A stretch of DNA of 36,198 bases, from contig JAJZSA010000019.1 of NCBI GenBank assembly GCA_021822115.1, positions 1 through 36,198 on the forward strand, given 5' to 3'. Under the pieces are notes generated by a model, which was not told the DNA's origin, searched no databases, and saw only the letters and a program-made list of their open reading frames with translations. Both the position numbers and the translations under genes were made by a program. Source of the DNA: Pseudomonadota bacterium (lineage in GTDB: Bacteria > Pseudomonadota > Gammaproteobacteria > Burkholderiales > Gallionellaceae). This document shows, one piece after another, positions 1-9,126 of this stretch (position 1 is the first letter of the stretch; each line of letters begins with the position of its first letter).

Positions 1-189
1 GATGACGAGCAGGATGGGATAGAGGCGAGCCGGAATCTGGATGTGCTCGATCTGGTTGAGGATGAATTGCTGCTCTCGTTGCCTTTTGCCCCCAGACATG
101 ACGATGGCGTCTGTGAACTGGCGATTGCAAGTGCAGGGCAGGCCGATGACCGATTCGGGATGTTGGCTAGATTGAAACAAAACAAGTAG
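1..189 (+). CDS. yceD: YceD/DUF177 family protein, C-terminal fragment
   Basis: Only the last 62 codons are in the window, reading in frame from base 1 to the TAG at 187-189. The visible part contains [20 protein letters not shown], typical of the C-terminal half of the YceD/DUF177 family, and ends ...MLARLKQNK. The family is associated with large-subunit (23S) rRNA accumulation, and its gene normally lies directly before rpmF, as here (19 bases apart). The start and any promoter lie outside the window. The call rests on the motif and the rpmF context. Confidence 0.85.
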   Translation, partial: DDEQDGIEASRNLDVLDLVEDELLLSLPFAPRHDDGVCELAIASAGQADDRFGMLARLKQNK

Positions 190-208
190 TTTATCGAGGA
201 GTTATAGC

Positions 209-388
209 ATGGCTGTTCAACAGAACAAAAAGACCCCGTCCAAGCGCGGGATGCATCGTTCGCACGATTTCCTGACCAACCCGCCGCTGGCCGTCGAGCC
301 TTCCACCGGCGAAGCGCATCTGCGCCACCATATCAGCCCGAGCGGCTACTATCGTGGCAAGAAGGTCGTCAGCACCAAGTCTGAATAA
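209..388 (+). CDS. rpmF: 50S ribosomal protein L32
   Basis: A 59-residue basic protein, beginning [20 protein letters not shown] and ending KKVVSTKSE, matching the usual length and layout of bacterial L32 (MAVQ.NK.T.SKRGMRRSHD). It is a structural protein of the large ribosomal subunit. The zinc-ribbon cysteines of some L32 proteins are absent; the corresponding positions read H-L-R-H-H, the cysteine-free form common in proteobacteria. An AGGAG ribosome-binding site at 197-201 sits 7 bases before the ATG. The gene follows yceD and precedes plsX, the standard order linking ribosome and lipid synthesis. Confidence 0.97.
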   Translation: MAVQQNKKTPSKRGMHRSHDFLTNPPLAVEPSTGEAHLRHHISPSGYYRGKKVVSTKSE

Positions 389-406
389 TCTCGTTTGCTT
401 TTGCTT

Positions 407-435
407 AAGCCATCCCGCACCAATCGGGATGGCTT
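407..435 (+). terminator. Perfect hairpin between rpmF and plsX
   Basis: An 11-bp perfect stem (AAGCCATCCCG / CGGGATGGCTT) closes a 7-base loop. The T-run (446-451) begins about 10 bases after the stem rather than directly after it. It may act as a leaky terminator or attenuator, or as an RNA-processing or stability element that sets the ratio of ribosomal protein to lipid enzymes. A simple strong Rho-independent terminator is less likely because of the displaced T-tract. Confidence 0.5.
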
Positions 436-469
436 GCGTTCGACCTTTTTTCGTATCTGGGGATGATTG

Positions 470-1510
470 ATGGGTGTCACGATCGCCATTGATGCCATGG
501 GCGGCGACCACGGCGTTTCTGTCACAGTGCCAGCTGCGATGGCTTATCTGGGCAAGCATACGGATGATGACATCGTACTGGTTGGCCTTGCAGAGGCGAT
601 CCGGGCTGAGTTGCGTACGTTAGGCATCCCTGAGGATCAGCCTCGTCTGCGCATCCATCACAGCAGTGAAGTCGTCGGTATGGATGAGCAGCCGCAATCT
701 GCGTTACGCGGCAAGAAAGACTCCTCCATGCGCGTGGCCATCAATCTGGTCAAGGAAGGCGCTGCCCATGCCTGCGTCAGCGCGGGCAATACCGGTGCGC
801 TGATGGCGACGGCACGCTACGTACTGAAGACCCTTCCGGGGATCGACCGCCCCGCCATCGCCTCTTTCCTGCCGACCCATTCCGGGCAAGTCTGTATGCT
901 GGACTTGGGTGCCAACGTCGATTGCACCGCGGAACATCTGTTGCAGTTCGCGCTGATGGGCAGCACCCTGGTCTCAGCGCTGGAGCACAAGGAGAGCCCG
1001 ACGGTAGGCCTGCTCAACATCGGCAGCGAGGATATCAAGGGCAATGAAGTGGTGAAGCAGGCCGGTGAGCTGCTGCAATCCAGCGACTTGAATTTCTATG
1101 GCAATGTGGAAGGCGACGACATCTTCAAGGGCGTCACCGATGTAGTGGTCTGCGATGGTTTCGTGGGTAACGTGGCGCTGAAGACTGCCGAGGGGGTAGC
1201 CAAGATGATGGGCGGCTTCCTGAAAGAAGGGTTCGGTCGCAACCTGTTTACCAAACTGGCCGCTCTCGTAGCCTTGCCGGTTTTAAAGGCGTTCAAGCAA
1301 CGCCTGGATCATCGCCGCTATAACGGCGCCAGTTTCCTTGGCCTGAAAGGCATCGTGGTCAAGAGCCATGGCTCGGCGGATGCCTTCGCTTTCGAGTGCG
1401 CGATCGAGCGCGCAGCGGAAGAGGCGCGCGGTGGTATGCTGGAACACATCAGCGAACATATTGAGAAGTGGCACCTGGCGCGCCAGGCCAAGGAAGGGGA
1501 GGCGGTTTGA
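470..1510 (+). CDS. plsX: Phosphate acyltransferase PlsX
   Basis: A 346-residue protein starting [15 protein letters not shown], the signature N-terminus of PlsX. PlsX converts acyl-ACP and phosphate to acyl-phosphate, the donor used by PlsY for the first acylation of glycerol-3-phosphate. It acts peripherally at the inner membrane. The family motifs [10 protein letters not shown] and [13 protein letters not shown] are present, and the length is normal. ATG 470 is preferred over an in-frame TTG at 467 because GGGGA at 459-463 is well spaced to it. The stop codon overlaps the fabH start, so the two are probably translationally coupled. Confidence 0.97.
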   Translation: MGVTIAIDAMGGDHGVSVTVPAAMAYLGKHTDDDIVLVGLAEAIRAELRTLGIPEDQPRLRIHHSSEVVGMDEQPQSALRGKKDSSMRVAINLVKEGAAHACVSAGNTGALMATARYVLKTLPGIDRPAIASFLPTHSGQVCMLDLGANVDCTAEHLLQFALMGSTLVSALEHKESPTVGLLNIGSEDIKGNEVVKQAGELLQSSDLNFYGNVEGDDIFKGVTDVVVCDGFVGNVALKTAEGVAKMMGGFLKEGFGRNLFTKLAALVALPVLKAFKQRLDHRRYNGASFLGLKGIVVKSHGSADAFAFECAIERAAEEARGGMLEHISEHIEKWHLARQAKEGEAV

Positions 1511-2439
1511 GGACTTATTCCAGAATTATCGGCACGGGCAGTTACCTGCCAGCCAAGGTGCTGACCAATCACGACCTGGAGAAGATGGTCGAGACATCCC
1601 ACGACTGGATCGTCTCACGTAGCGGCATCACCGAGCGTCATATCGCTGCCGAGACCGAATTGACCAGCGATCTCGCCCTGCAAGCCAGCCGCAAGGCTAT
1701 CGAGGCAGCGGGGATCGAGGCGGACGAGATCGATCTGATCATCGTCGCCACCACTTCGCCGGATCTGCCCTTTCCCAGCACGGCCTGCATCCTGCAAGAC
1801 AAATTGGGTATCCGTAACGGCAGCCCGGCTTTCGATATGCAAGCGGTATGCGGTGGATTCGTCTATGCCTTGAATACGGCGGACATGTATATCCGTGGCG
1901 GCCAAGCGAGGACCGCCTTGGTGGTCGGCGCGGAGGTGCTGTCGCGCATGCTGGACTGGAACGATCGCACGACCTGCGTGCTGTTCGGCGATGGTGCCGG
2001 TGCCGTGGTGCTGCGCGCAACGGAGAAGCCGGGCGTCGTTGCGGCCAAGCTGCATGCCGATGGTCGTCATCGCGAGATGCTCAAGGCCGATCCCAAGATA
2101 TCGATGGATGGTCAGGCGGTTTTCAAGTTCGCAGTCAAGGTGTTGAGCGAGGTCGTTGAAGAGTTGCTGGAAGATGAGGGGCTGCAAGGTTCCGACATCG
2201 ACTGGCTGGTGCCGCATCAGGCCAACATCCGCATCATCGAGGCTACCGCCAAGAAGCTGGGCTTGCCCATGGAGCGTGTGGTCAAAACCGTGGACCTGCA
2301 TGGCAACACGTCTGCGGCTTCCATTCCGCTGGCGCTGGATAGCGCGGTGCGCGCAGGCAAGATCCAGCCGGGGCAACACATCCTGATCGAAGCCGTGGGT
2401 GGTGGTTTCACCTGGGGCGCGGTTCTCATCAAGTGGTAG
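1507..2439 (+). CDS. fabH: 3-oxoacyl-ACP synthase III (FabH)
   Basis: A 310-residue condensing enzyme that joins acetyl-CoA to malonyl-ACP to start fatty-acid synthesis. The catalytic triad is visible: Cys115 in MQAVCGGF, His237 in VPHQANIRI and Asn267 in [10 protein letters not shown]. The TTG at 1507 is chosen as start. It gives the canonical N-terminus (M)[14 protein letters not shown], the usual length, an AGGGGAGG ribosome-binding site just upstream, and a TTGA overlap with the plsX stop. A longer form from 1468 would add 13 Gly/Arg-rich residues with no family counterpart. It belongs to the fab operon. Confidence 0.96.
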   Translation: MRTYSRIIGTGSYLPAKVLTNHDLEKMVETSHDWIVSRSGITERHIAAETELTSDLALQASRKAIEAAGIEADEIDLIIVATTSPDLPFPSTACILQDKLGIRNGSPAFDMQAVCGGFVYALNTADMYIRGGQARTALVVGAEVLSRMLDWNDRTTCVLFGDGAGAVVLRATEKPGVVAAKLHADGRHREMLKADPKISMDGQAVFKFAVKVLSEVVEELLEDEGLQGSDIDWLVPHQANIRIIEATAKKLGLPMERVVKTVDLHGNTSAASIPLALDSAVRAGKIQPGQHILIEAVGGGFTWGAVLIKW

Positions 2440-2449
2440 GGCATATCCA

Positions 2450-3382
2450 ATGACGCAATTCGCTTTCGTTTTCCCCGGTCAAGGTTCCCAGTCGCGCGGC
2501 ATGATGAACGGCTATGCCGACTTCGCCGTTGTGCGCGACACCTTCGCGGAAGCCTCTGAAGTGTTGAAGCAGGACATGTGGCAATTGGTCGCCGAGGGCA
2601 CCGATGCCGAACTGAATGCCACCGTCAATACACAACCCATCATGCTGACCGCTGGTGTCGCGGTCTATCGTGCCTGGCAGTCGCAGAAGGGGCCGCAGCC
2701 GACCATCATGGCCGGCCACAGTCTGGGCGAATATACCGCCTTGGTGGCGGCGGGCGCCCTGAGCTTTGCCGATGCACTGCCGCTGGTGCGCTATCGTGCC
2801 CAGTGCATGCAAGAAGCCGTGCCGGAAGGCAAGGGAGGTATCGCTGCCATCCTCGGTCTGGACGATGAAGTGGTGCGTGCGGTCTGTGCCGAAGGTGCGC
2901 AAGGCGAAGTGCTGGAAGCGGTGAATTTCAACTCGCCGGGACAGGTGGTCATCGCCGGCGACCGCAGCGCCGTCGAACGCGGCATGGAACTGGCCAAGGC
3001 CAAAGGCGCCAAGCGTGCCTTGATGCTGCCGATGAGCGTACCGTCGCATTGCAGCCTGCTCAAAGGTGCAGCCGAGAAACTGCGTGCCCGTCTGGAGATG
3101 CTGACGATCAATGCGCCGGCCATTCCAGTGCTGCATAACGCCGACGTGGCAGCCTATAACGATGCCGCCAAGATCAAGGATGCACTGGTGCGCCAGCTGT
3201 ATTCGCCGGTACGTTGGGTCGAAACCGTGCAGGCCTTCGGCCAGCAAGGCGTCACCCATAACGTGGAATGCGCTCCGGGCAAAGTGCTGGCCGGGTTGAA
3301 CAAGCGCATCGATACCAATCAGCAGGCCCTGGCCATCAACGATGGCGAAGCGCTGAAGGCCGCCTTGGCCGCACTCGCATAA
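2450..3382 (+). CDS. fabD: Malonyl-CoA:ACP transacylase FabD
   Basis: A 310-residue protein starting MTQFAFVFPGQGSQSRGMM. It transfers malonyl groups from CoA to ACP for chain elongation. The nucleophile is Ser91 in GHSLGEYTALV, and the FPGQGSQ oxyanion motif is at residues 8-14. The length is typical of FabD. ATG 2450 lies 10 bases after the fabH stop; an in-frame extension to 2399 would run inside fabH and is rejected. fabH-fabD-fabG-acpP-fabF is the classic gammaproteobacterial and betaproteobacterial order. Confidence 0.97.
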   Translation: MTQFAFVFPGQGSQSRGMMNGYADFAVVRDTFAEASEVLKQDMWQLVAEGTDAELNATVNTQPIMLTAGVAVYRAWQSQKGPQPTIMAGHSLGEYTALVAAGALSFADALPLVRYRAQCMQEAVPEGKGGIAAILGLDDEVVRAVCAEGAQGEVLEAVNFNSPGQVVIAGDRSAVERGMELAKAKGAKRALMLPMSVPSHCSLLKGAAEKLRARLEMLTINAPAIPVLHNADVAAYNDAAKIKDALVRQLYSPVRWVETVQAFGQQGVTHNVECAPGKVLAGLNKRIDTNQQALAINDGEALKAALAALA

Positions 3383-3392
3383 GGAGAAGGAT

Positions 3393-4136
3393 ATGACTTT
3401 GCAAGGACAGATCGCACTGGTGACCGGCGCTTCGCGCGGCATCGGCCAAGCCATCGCACTGGAACTGGGCAAGCAAGGGGCGACCGTGATCGGCACCGCC
3501 ACCTCCGACAAAGGCGCGCAGGCCATCGCCGACTATCTGGCGGCGGCGGGTGTGAAAGGCACCGGTCTGGCGCTGAATGTGAACGATGCAGCGCAAGTTG
3601 AGGCGGTATTGGACAGCATCCGCAAACAGTTCGGCGAGGTCTCTATCCTGGTCAACAATGCCGGCATCACCAAGGACAATCTGCTGGCACGCATGAGCGA
3701 CGAGGAATGGGATGATGTATTGACGACCAACCTGAAGTCGGTGTTCCGTCTGTCGCGTGCCGTGCTGCGCGCCATGATGAAGGCTCGCGCCGGCCGCATC
3801 ATCAACATCTCTTCGGTGGTCGGCAGTAGCGGCAATCCCGGTCAGACCAACTATTCTGCTTCCAAGGCGGGCATGGTCGGTTTCACCAAGTCGCTGGCGC
3901 AGGAGATCGGCAGCCGTAACATCACCGTCAACTGTGTGGCCCCCGGTTTCATCGATACCGACATGACCCAGGTGCTGGGCGAGGAACAACGTGCCAAGCT
4001 GGTCGAGCATGTGCCGCTGAAACGTCTCGGTCAGCCGGCCGATATCGCCGCCGCCGTCACTTTCCTGGCCGGCGCAGGCGCCGCTTATATCACGGGCACG
4101 ACGCTGCACGTGAATGGCGGCATGTACATGGATTAG
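3393..4136 (+). CDS. fabG: 3-oxoacyl-ACP reductase FabG
   Basis: A 247-residue short-chain dehydrogenase that reduces 3-oxoacyl-ACP with NADPH in each elongation cycle. Visible motifs are the dinucleotide-binding TGASRGIG (residues 11-18), NNAG (88-91) and the catalytic Ser141, Tyr154 and Lys158 in the SSVVGSSG and YSASK segments. The C-terminus ITGTTLHVNGGMYMD is characteristic of FabG rather than of general SDRs. An AAGGAGAAGG ribosome-binding site overlaps the end of the short gap after fabD. Confidence 0.97.
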   Translation: MTLQGQIALVTGASRGIGQAIALELGKQGATVIGTATSDKGAQAIADYLAAAGVKGTGLALNVNDAAQVEAVLDSIRKQFGEVSILVNNAGITKDNLLARMSDEEWDDVLTTNLKSVFRLSRAVLRAMMKARAGRIINISSVVGSSGNPGQTNYSASKAGMVGFTKSLAQEIGSRNITVNCVAPGFIDTDMTQVLGEEQRAKLVEHVPLKRLGQPADIAAAVTFLAGAGAAYITGTTLHVNGGMYMD

Positions 4137-4142
4137 GGCAGT

Positions 4143-4170
4143 TTGGAATTCGGCGCGAGTTTGGTAGAAT
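4143..4170 (+). promoter_or_regulatory. Probable sigma-70 promoter of acpP
   Basis: TTGGAA (4143-4148) and TAGAAT (4165-4170) are separated by 16 bases, then a GC-rich discriminator GCCCGCGC. It lies in the 75-base gap between fabG and acpP. A separate promoter for acpP fits the very high demand for acyl carrier protein. The same TAGAAT/TATAAT plus GCGCGC arrangement recurs before gltX and tRNA-Ala in this window. Confidence 0.6.
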
Positions 4171-4211
4171 GCCCGCGCTTTTTATACATTAACTTAACGG
4201 GAGCAAAAGCA

Positions 4212-4448
4212 ATGTCCAACAACGAACAACGTGTCAAGAAGATCGTCGCAGAACAATTGGGCGTGAACGAATCCGAGATCAAGAATGAATCCTCTTTCGT
4301 GAACGACCTGGGCGCTGACTCCCTGGATACCGTCGAGCTGGTGATGGCGCTGGAAGAAGAATTCGGCGTGGAGATCCCGGACGAAGACGCCGAGAAGATC
4401 ACCACCGTGCAGCAAGCGCTGGACTACGTCAACGCGCACGCCAAGTAA
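4212..4448 (+). CDS. acpP: Acyl carrier protein
   Basis: A 78-residue acidic protein, [18 protein letters not shown] onward, that carries the growing acyl chain on a 4'-phosphopantetheine arm. The attachment residue is Ser37 in the [18 protein letters not shown] motif, and the length and composition match AcpP closely. Its start is ATG 4212; the upstream in-frame extension covers the promoter region and is rejected. It sits between fabG and fabF, the standard place, and has a likely promoter of its own. Confidence 0.98.
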   Translation: MSNNEQRVKKIVAEQLGVNESEIKNESSFVNDLGADSLDTVELVMALEEEFGVEIPDEDAEKITTVQQALDYVNAHAK

Positions 4449-4479
4449 TCCCTGTAAAACAATAACATCGGAGTCCAGT

Positions 4480-5712
4480 TTGACTAAGCGTAGAGTTGTC
4501 GTGACCGGCTTGGGCGCGGTCACCCCCGTAGGTATCGGTGTGGCTGCAACCTGGCAGAACATCGTGGCAGGCAAGTCCGGCATCGGACGCATCACCCGCT
4601 TCGATGCCAGCGCATTCGCCAGCCAGATCGCCGGCGAAGTCAAGGATTTCGATGTCACGCAATATCTCCCGGCCAAGGATGCCCGCAGAATGGATCGTTT
4701 CATCCATCTGGGCATGGCGGCCGGGATCGAAGCGTTCAAGGACTGCGGGATCGAAGTGACTGAGGCCAACGCCGATCGCATCGGCGTCTGCATCAGCTCC
4801 GGTATCGGCGGTCTGCCCTCCATCGAGGAGACGCAGAACGACTATCTGGCCAGCGGTCCCCGCAAGATCTCCCCATTCTTCATTGCCGGAACCATCATCA
4901 ACATGATCTCCGGCAACCTGTCCATCATGTACGGCCTGCGCGGCCCCAACTTTGCGGTGGTGTCCGCCTGTACCACGGGTACCCACAGCATCGGCGAAGC
5001 CATGCGCATGATCCAGTACGGCGATGCAGACGTGATGGTGGCCGGCGGTGCCGAATCGACCGTGTCGCCGCTGGCGATCGGAGGTTTCGCTGCCTCGCGC
5101 GCCCTGTCCACCCGCAACGACGATCCGGCGACTGCCAGCCGTCCGTGGGACAAGGATCGCGACGGTTTCGTACTGGGCGAAGGTGCTGGCGTGCTGGTGC
5201 TGGAAGAGTACGAGCATGCCAAGGCACGTGGCGCCAAGATCTATGCCGAACTGGCGGGCTATGGCATGAGTGCCGATGCCTATCACATCACGGCCCCCAA
5301 CATGGACGGCCCCAAGCGCAGTATGCAGAACGCATTGCGCGATGCCGGCATGGTGGCCAGCGACGTCCAGTACGTCAATGCACATGGTACATCCACACCG
5401 TTGGGCGACAAGAACGAATCCGACGCCATCAAGGCGGCTTTTGGCGACCATGCCAAGAAGCTGGTGGTGAACTCGACCAAATCCATGACTGGCCACCTGC
5501 TGGGTGGCGCGGGCGGGATCGAGTCGCTGTTCTGCGTACTGGCGCTGCATAACCAGGTGTCGCCACCGACCATCAACATCTTCGAGCAGGATCCGGAATG
5601 CGATCTGGATTACTGCGCCAATGCTGCGCGCGACATGAAGATCGACGTTGCCATGAACAACAACTTCGGCTTCGGTGGCACCAACGGCACCTTGGTCTTC
5701 CGCAAGATCTGA
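4480..5712 (+). CDS. fabF: 3-oxoacyl-ACP synthase II (FabF)
   Basis: A 410-residue elongating condensing enzyme joining acyl-ACP and malonyl-ACP. The Cys-His-His active site is clear: Cys164 (VSACTTGTHSIG), His302 (NAHGTSTPLGD) and His339 (KSMTGHLLGGAG). The C-terminal NNNFGFGGTNGTLVF is the usual FabF/FabB glycine-rich loop. It starts with TTG at 4480, supported by CGGAG at 4469-4473 and by the normal N-terminus TKRRVVVTGLGAVTP. It lies 31 bases after acpP. As in other bacteria it probably also controls the unsaturated-to-saturated ratio. Confidence 0.97.
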   Translation: MTKRRVVVTGLGAVTPVGIGVAATWQNIVAGKSGIGRITRFDASAFASQIAGEVKDFDVTQYLPAKDARRMDRFIHLGMAAGIEAFKDCGIEVTEANADRIGVCISSGIGGLPSIEETQNDYLASGPRKISPFFIAGTIINMISGNLSIMYGLRGPNFAVVSACTTGTHSIGEAMRMIQYGDADVMVAGGAESTVSPLAIGGFAASRALSTRNDDPATASRPWDKDRDGFVLGEGAGVLVLEEYEHAKARGAKIYAELAGYGMSADAYHITAPNMDGPKRSMQNALRDAGMVASDVQYVNAHGTSTPLGDKNESDAIKAAFGDHAKKLVVNSTKSMTGHLLGGAGGIESLFCVLALHNQVSPPTINIFEQDPECDLDYCANAARDMKIDVAMNNNFGFGGTNGTLVFRKI

Positions 5713-5728
5713 TCCACTTCAGACCGTG

Positions 5729-6523
5729 ATGCTGGTCAACGGCAAGCCGGCTGATTCCATTCCCGTTGAAGATCGAGGTCTCCTGTATGGGGACGGGGTG
5801 TTTCGCACACTCCGTGCCCACGCAGGCCAGCCCGCGAACTGGTCGCGTCATTACCACAAACTACATCAGGATTGCACAGCGCTGGGCATGACTTGTCCGG
5901 GTGCAAGCGTGCTGCTGGATGACATCGCGCGCTTGTCCGTGCAGGGCGATGCCGTGATCAAACTCATCGTTACGCGTGGGGCAGGGGAGCGCGGTTATAC
6001 CCCCATTGTGCCAGCCAGTCCGACCCGCATCGTCGCGTGCTACTCAGCCCCGGCCGTGGAGCTGCGGCCTATGAATCTGCATCTGTGCGAGATAAGGCTC
6101 GCTCATCAACCGCGTTTGGCAGGAATCAAGCATCTGAATCGGCTGGAGAATGTGCTCGCAGCACAAGAGTGCAGGCAGGCCGGCAAACCAGAAGGTGTGT
6201 TGCTGGATGAAGCTGGCAATGTCATTTCCGGTACACGCTCGAATCTGTTCGTCGTGGCACAACAGCGCCTGTTGACGCCGGATCTGAGCCAAAGCGGCGT
6301 GGCCGGCGTGCAACGCGAGCGGGTGATGGCATGGGCGGCGGCGCAGGCAGTGCCTTGCACCGTCAGTCACCTGTCTTTACAGACTCTGCGAGAGGCAGAT
6401 GAGATTTTCCTGGTCAATAGTGTGTTCGGTATCTGGTCGGTAGCGACCTTCGCAGACCGCGAATATGATGACTACCGTTTTGCCGACGCCATACGTCCCT
6501 GGTTGAATGATGTTCAGAACTAA
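5729..6523 (+). CDS. pabC: Aminodeoxychorismate lyase PabC
   Basis: A 264-residue class-IV PLP-dependent enzyme that releases pyruvate from 4-amino-4-deoxychorismate to give p-aminobenzoate for folate. The N-terminus VEDRGLLYGDGVFRTLR is the family signature, and Lys134 in GIKHLNRLE is the expected PLP lysine. The cofactor-binding segment GNVISGTRSNLFVV follows. A GTG three bases earlier (5726) could also start it. pabC between fabF and mltG-tmk-holB is the same order as in E. coli. Its 3' end overlaps mltG by 17 bases. Confidence 0.93.
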   Translation: MLVNGKPADSIPVEDRGLLYGDGVFRTLRAHAGQPANWSRHYHKLHQDCTALGMTCPGASVLLDDIARLSVQGDAVIKLIVTRGAGERGYTPIVPASPTRIVACYSAPAVELRPMNLHLCEIRLAHQPRLAGIKHLNRLENVLAAQECRQAGKPEGVLLDEAGNVISGTRSNLFVVAQQRLLTPDLSQSGVAGVQRERVMAWAAAQAVPCTVSHLSLQTLREADEIFLVNSVFGIWSVATFADREYDDYRFADAIRPWLNDVQN

Positions 6524-7508
6524 GAAACGCAATCACCTGCCAGCGTTGCTGGCCTTGCTGGTATTGGCCGCAGGCGCGTTGTTTTATCACGTGTATGCCC
6601 CGCTGGGGCAGGCCGGCCTGCCGCTGGAATTCACGGTGGAGCCCGGTCATGGCTTGCGCCAGACGGCTGCCGGGTTGAAGCAGGCGGGTGTCTTGCAGGA
6701 CGACTGGGGCTTCGTGCAACTGGCCCGCCTGCTGGGCAAGACCAAGAAGATCAAGTTCGGTACCTACCGTCTGGAAAAGCCGGCTTCCATGCTGGAGGTG
6801 CTGGAACTCATCACATCCGGACGTTTCGCCCAAAGCCAGATCACGCTGGTCGAGGGCCTTTCGTTCCGTGAGGTACGCAAGCTGCTGGATGCACATCCAA
6901 AATTGCGTCATGACAGCAGTGCCTTGACTGAACAGGAGATCCTGCGACGTTTGGGCGCAAGCGAGAGTGCTGCGGAAGGGCTGTTCTTTCCGGATACCTA
7001 TATCTTCGCCATCGGCAGTAGTGACCTGGCGGTATTGCAGCGCGCCTATACCACCATGCACAAGAAGCTGGACACGGAGTGGGCGCAGCGCGACCCGGAC
7101 CTGCCGTTCGCCACTCCCTATGAGGCGCTGACGCTGGCGTCGGTGGTGGAAAAGGAAACCGGCAAGGTGGAAGACCGGCCGATGATCGCAGCCGTGTTCA
7201 TCAATCGTTTGCGCCGCGGCATGCGTCTGCAGACCGATCCCACGGTGATCTATGGTCTGGGCGAGGCGTTCGATGGTAACCTGCGCAAGCGCGATTTGAA
7301 GACGGATACGCCCTATAACACCTACACCCGCGGCGGTTTGCCGCCGACACCGATCGCCATGCCCGGCTTGGCGGCCCTGCAAGCAGTGTTGCATCCGCCG
7401 AAGAGCAATGCCTTGTATTTCGTAGCCCGCGGGGATGGTAGCTCGGCATTCTCCAGTAGCTTGAAAGAGCACAACAAAGCGGTATCCCAATATCAGTTGA
7501 AGAAATGA
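6507..7508 (+). CDS. mltG: Endolytic murein transglycosylase MltG
   Basis: A 333-residue inner-membrane protein of the YceG/MltG family that cuts nascent peptidoglycan and acts as a chain terminator. A single N-terminal membrane segment (about residues 11-31, [20 protein letters not shown]) follows a basic cytoplasmic tail. The catalytic glutamate is Glu215 in [10 protein letters not shown], and the conserved [20 protein letters not shown] follows. The start is ATG 6507 or the adjacent ATG 6510. It overlaps pabC upstream and shares ATGA with tmk downstream. Confidence 0.95.
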   Translation: MMFRTKKRNHLPALLALLVLAAGALFYHVYAPLGQAGLPLEFTVEPGHGLRQTAAGLKQAGVLQDDWGFVQLARLLGKTKKIKFGTYRLEKPASMLEVLELITSGRFAQSQITLVEGLSFREVRKLLDAHPKLRHDSSALTEQEILRRLGASESAAEGLFFPDTYIFAIGSSDLAVLQRAYTTMHKKLDTEWAQRDPDLPFATPYEALTLASVVEKETGKVEDRPMIAAVFINRLRRGMRLQTDPTVIYGLGEAFDGNLRKRDLKTDTPYNTYTRGGLPPTPIAMPGLAALQAVLHPPKSNALYFVARGDGSSAFSSSLKEHNKAVSQYQLKK

Positions 7509-8113
7509 TCCAAGGAAAATTCATCACCTTCGAAGGCGTGGACGGGGCAGGGAAGAGCACCGGCCTGGAATGGTTTGCGGCAGCACTGCGCCAACGCGGC
7601 ATCGACCTGCTGGTCACGCGCGAACCTGGCGGCACCCCGCTGGGCGAGAAGCTGCGCGAACTGTTGCTGCACGAGCCCATGCATGCCGAGACCGAAGCCC
7701 TTTTGATGTTCGCCTCGCGCCGCGAACATGTGGAGCAGGTGATACGTCCGGCACTACAACGCGGGACATGGGTCATCTCTGATCGTTTCAGCGATGCCAG
7801 CTTTGCCTATCAAGGTGGCGGCCGAGGCGTGGCGGTAGCCAAATTGGAGCAGCTGGAGCAATGGGTGCATGGCGACCTTCAACCCGACCTGACCTTGCTT
7901 TTCGATATCCCTATCGAAGTGGCCCGCCAACGGCTTGCGGCCAATCTTAGCCTGGATAAATTCGAGCGCGAGCAGGGAAGTTTCTTCGAAAAGGTACGGC
8001 AGGCATACTTGGCGCGAGTGGCCAAAAATCCTCAGCGCTATGCCGTGATACGTGCCGAACGTACCTTGGACGACGTTCAACGGCAACTTGCAGATATCGT
8101 TGCATCACTTTGA
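7505..8113 (+). CDS. tmk: Thymidylate kinase
   Basis: A 202-residue cytosolic kinase that phosphorylates dTMP to dTDP on the way to dTTP. The P-loop GVDGAGKST spans residues 11-19, and the dTMP-binding motifs [11 protein letters not shown] and [17 protein letters not shown] are present. Length is normal. The ATG overlaps the mltG stop (ATGA at 7505-7508), implying translational coupling. It is followed almost directly by holB, as in many proteobacteria. Confidence 0.97.
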   Translation: MIQGKFITFEGVDGAGKSTGLEWFAAALRQRGIDLLVTREPGGTPLGEKLRELLLHEPMHAETEALLMFASRREHVEQVIRPALQRGTWVISDRFSDASFAYQGGGRGVAVAKLEQLEQWVHGDLQPDLTLLFDIPIEVARQRLAANLSLDKFEREQGSFFEKVRQAYLARVAKNPQRYAVIRAERTLDDVQRQLADIVASL

Positions 8114-8115
8114 TA

Positions 8116-9123
8116 ATGAATAAGCTTTATCCTTGGCAGTTCGAATCGTGGCAGGCTCTGCAAGGGCTGCGCACGCGCATGCCGCATGCCGTGCTGCTGA
8201 AAGGCGCACAAGGTATCGGCAAGCTCGATCTGGCATTGAATTTTGCCCAGTCGCTGCTGTGTCAGCACCCTCAGGATGCCGGGCTGGCTTGCGGTCATTG
8301 CGATGCCTGCCGCTGGTTCGAGCAGGACAGCCACCCCGACTTTCGCCTGATCCAACCGGATGCGCTGGCTGCCGCCGATGAAGAGGATCTGCCCAGTAGC
8401 GGTAAAAAGCCTTCCCGCGAAATATCGGTGGATCAGATCCGTGATCTGTCCGGCTTTGCCAATCTGTCTGCACACTGCGCTGGATACCGCATCGTAGTGG
8501 TCTACCCAGCGGAATCGATGAACACCAATGCGGCGAATTCCTTGTTGAAGACTCTGGAAGAGCCGACCGAGAGTCTGCTCTTCTTGCTGGTCACACATAA
8601 ACCGCAGCAATTGTTGCCGACCATCCTGAGTCGTTGCCTGGCTTTCGCTGTCCCCACACCATCCCCCGAAGTCGGTGTGGCATGGTTACGGGAGCAGGGG
8701 CTCAAGCAGCCGGAACAGGCCCTGGCACAGACCGGATTCGCCCCGCTGCAAGCTTTGCTCTGGTCCGAATCGGGCGAGGGGGCAGAGGAGAGGGCGATCT
8801 TGCTCGATGCTGTGCGACAGCCATCGCGACTGGATGCGCTGGCACTGGCTGAGAGACTGCAGCGCGGCATCCCGGTGCACATCATCCATTGTCTACAGCA
8901 ATGGAGCCACGATCTAGCCGCTATCAAATTGGCCGGACGTGCTCGATATTTCCCCAAACAAACCAGTCACTTGCAAAAACTTGCTGAAGCAACTTCCACG
9001 ATGGCATTGCTTCGTTTCCAGAAAGAATTGCAGGATGCCAGACGCGCCGCCTTCCATCCGCTGAATCCCAGGCTGTTCCTGGAATCCTTGCTGATGTCTT
9101 ATCGCCAGCTGTTTATAGCCTGA
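8116..9123 (+). CDS. holB: DNA polymerase III delta' subunit (HolB)
   Basis: A 335-residue clamp-loader subunit of the AAA+ superfamily. The N-terminal domain has a P-loop-like GAQGIGKLD (residues 30-38) in which the usual Ser/Thr after Lys is Leu, consistent with a delta' subunit that does not hydrolyse ATP. A zinc module of four cysteines (C49, C59, C62, C65) matches that of E. coli delta'. The SRC motif (LSRCLAF) supplies the arginine finger to the neighbouring subunit. ATG 8116 is used; a TTG at 8110 overlapping the tmk stop is a possible alternative, and neither has a strong ribosome-binding site. Confidence 0.92.
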   Translation: MNKLYPWQFESWQALQGLRTRMPHAVLLKGAQGIGKLDLALNFAQSLLCQHPQDAGLACGHCDACRWFEQDSHPDFRLIQPDALAAADEEDLPSSGKKPSREISVDQIRDLSGFANLSAHCAGYRIVVVYPAESMNTNAANSLLKTLEEPTESLLFLLVTHKPQQLLPTILSRCLAFAVPTPSPEVGVAWLREQGLKQPEQALAQTGFAPLQALLWSESGEGAEERAILLDAVRQPSRLDALALAERLQRGIPVHIIHCLQQWSHDLAAIKLAGRARYFPKQTSHLQKLAEATSTMALLRFQKELQDARRAAFHPLNPRLFLESLLMSYRQLFIA

Positions 9124-9126
9124 CCC

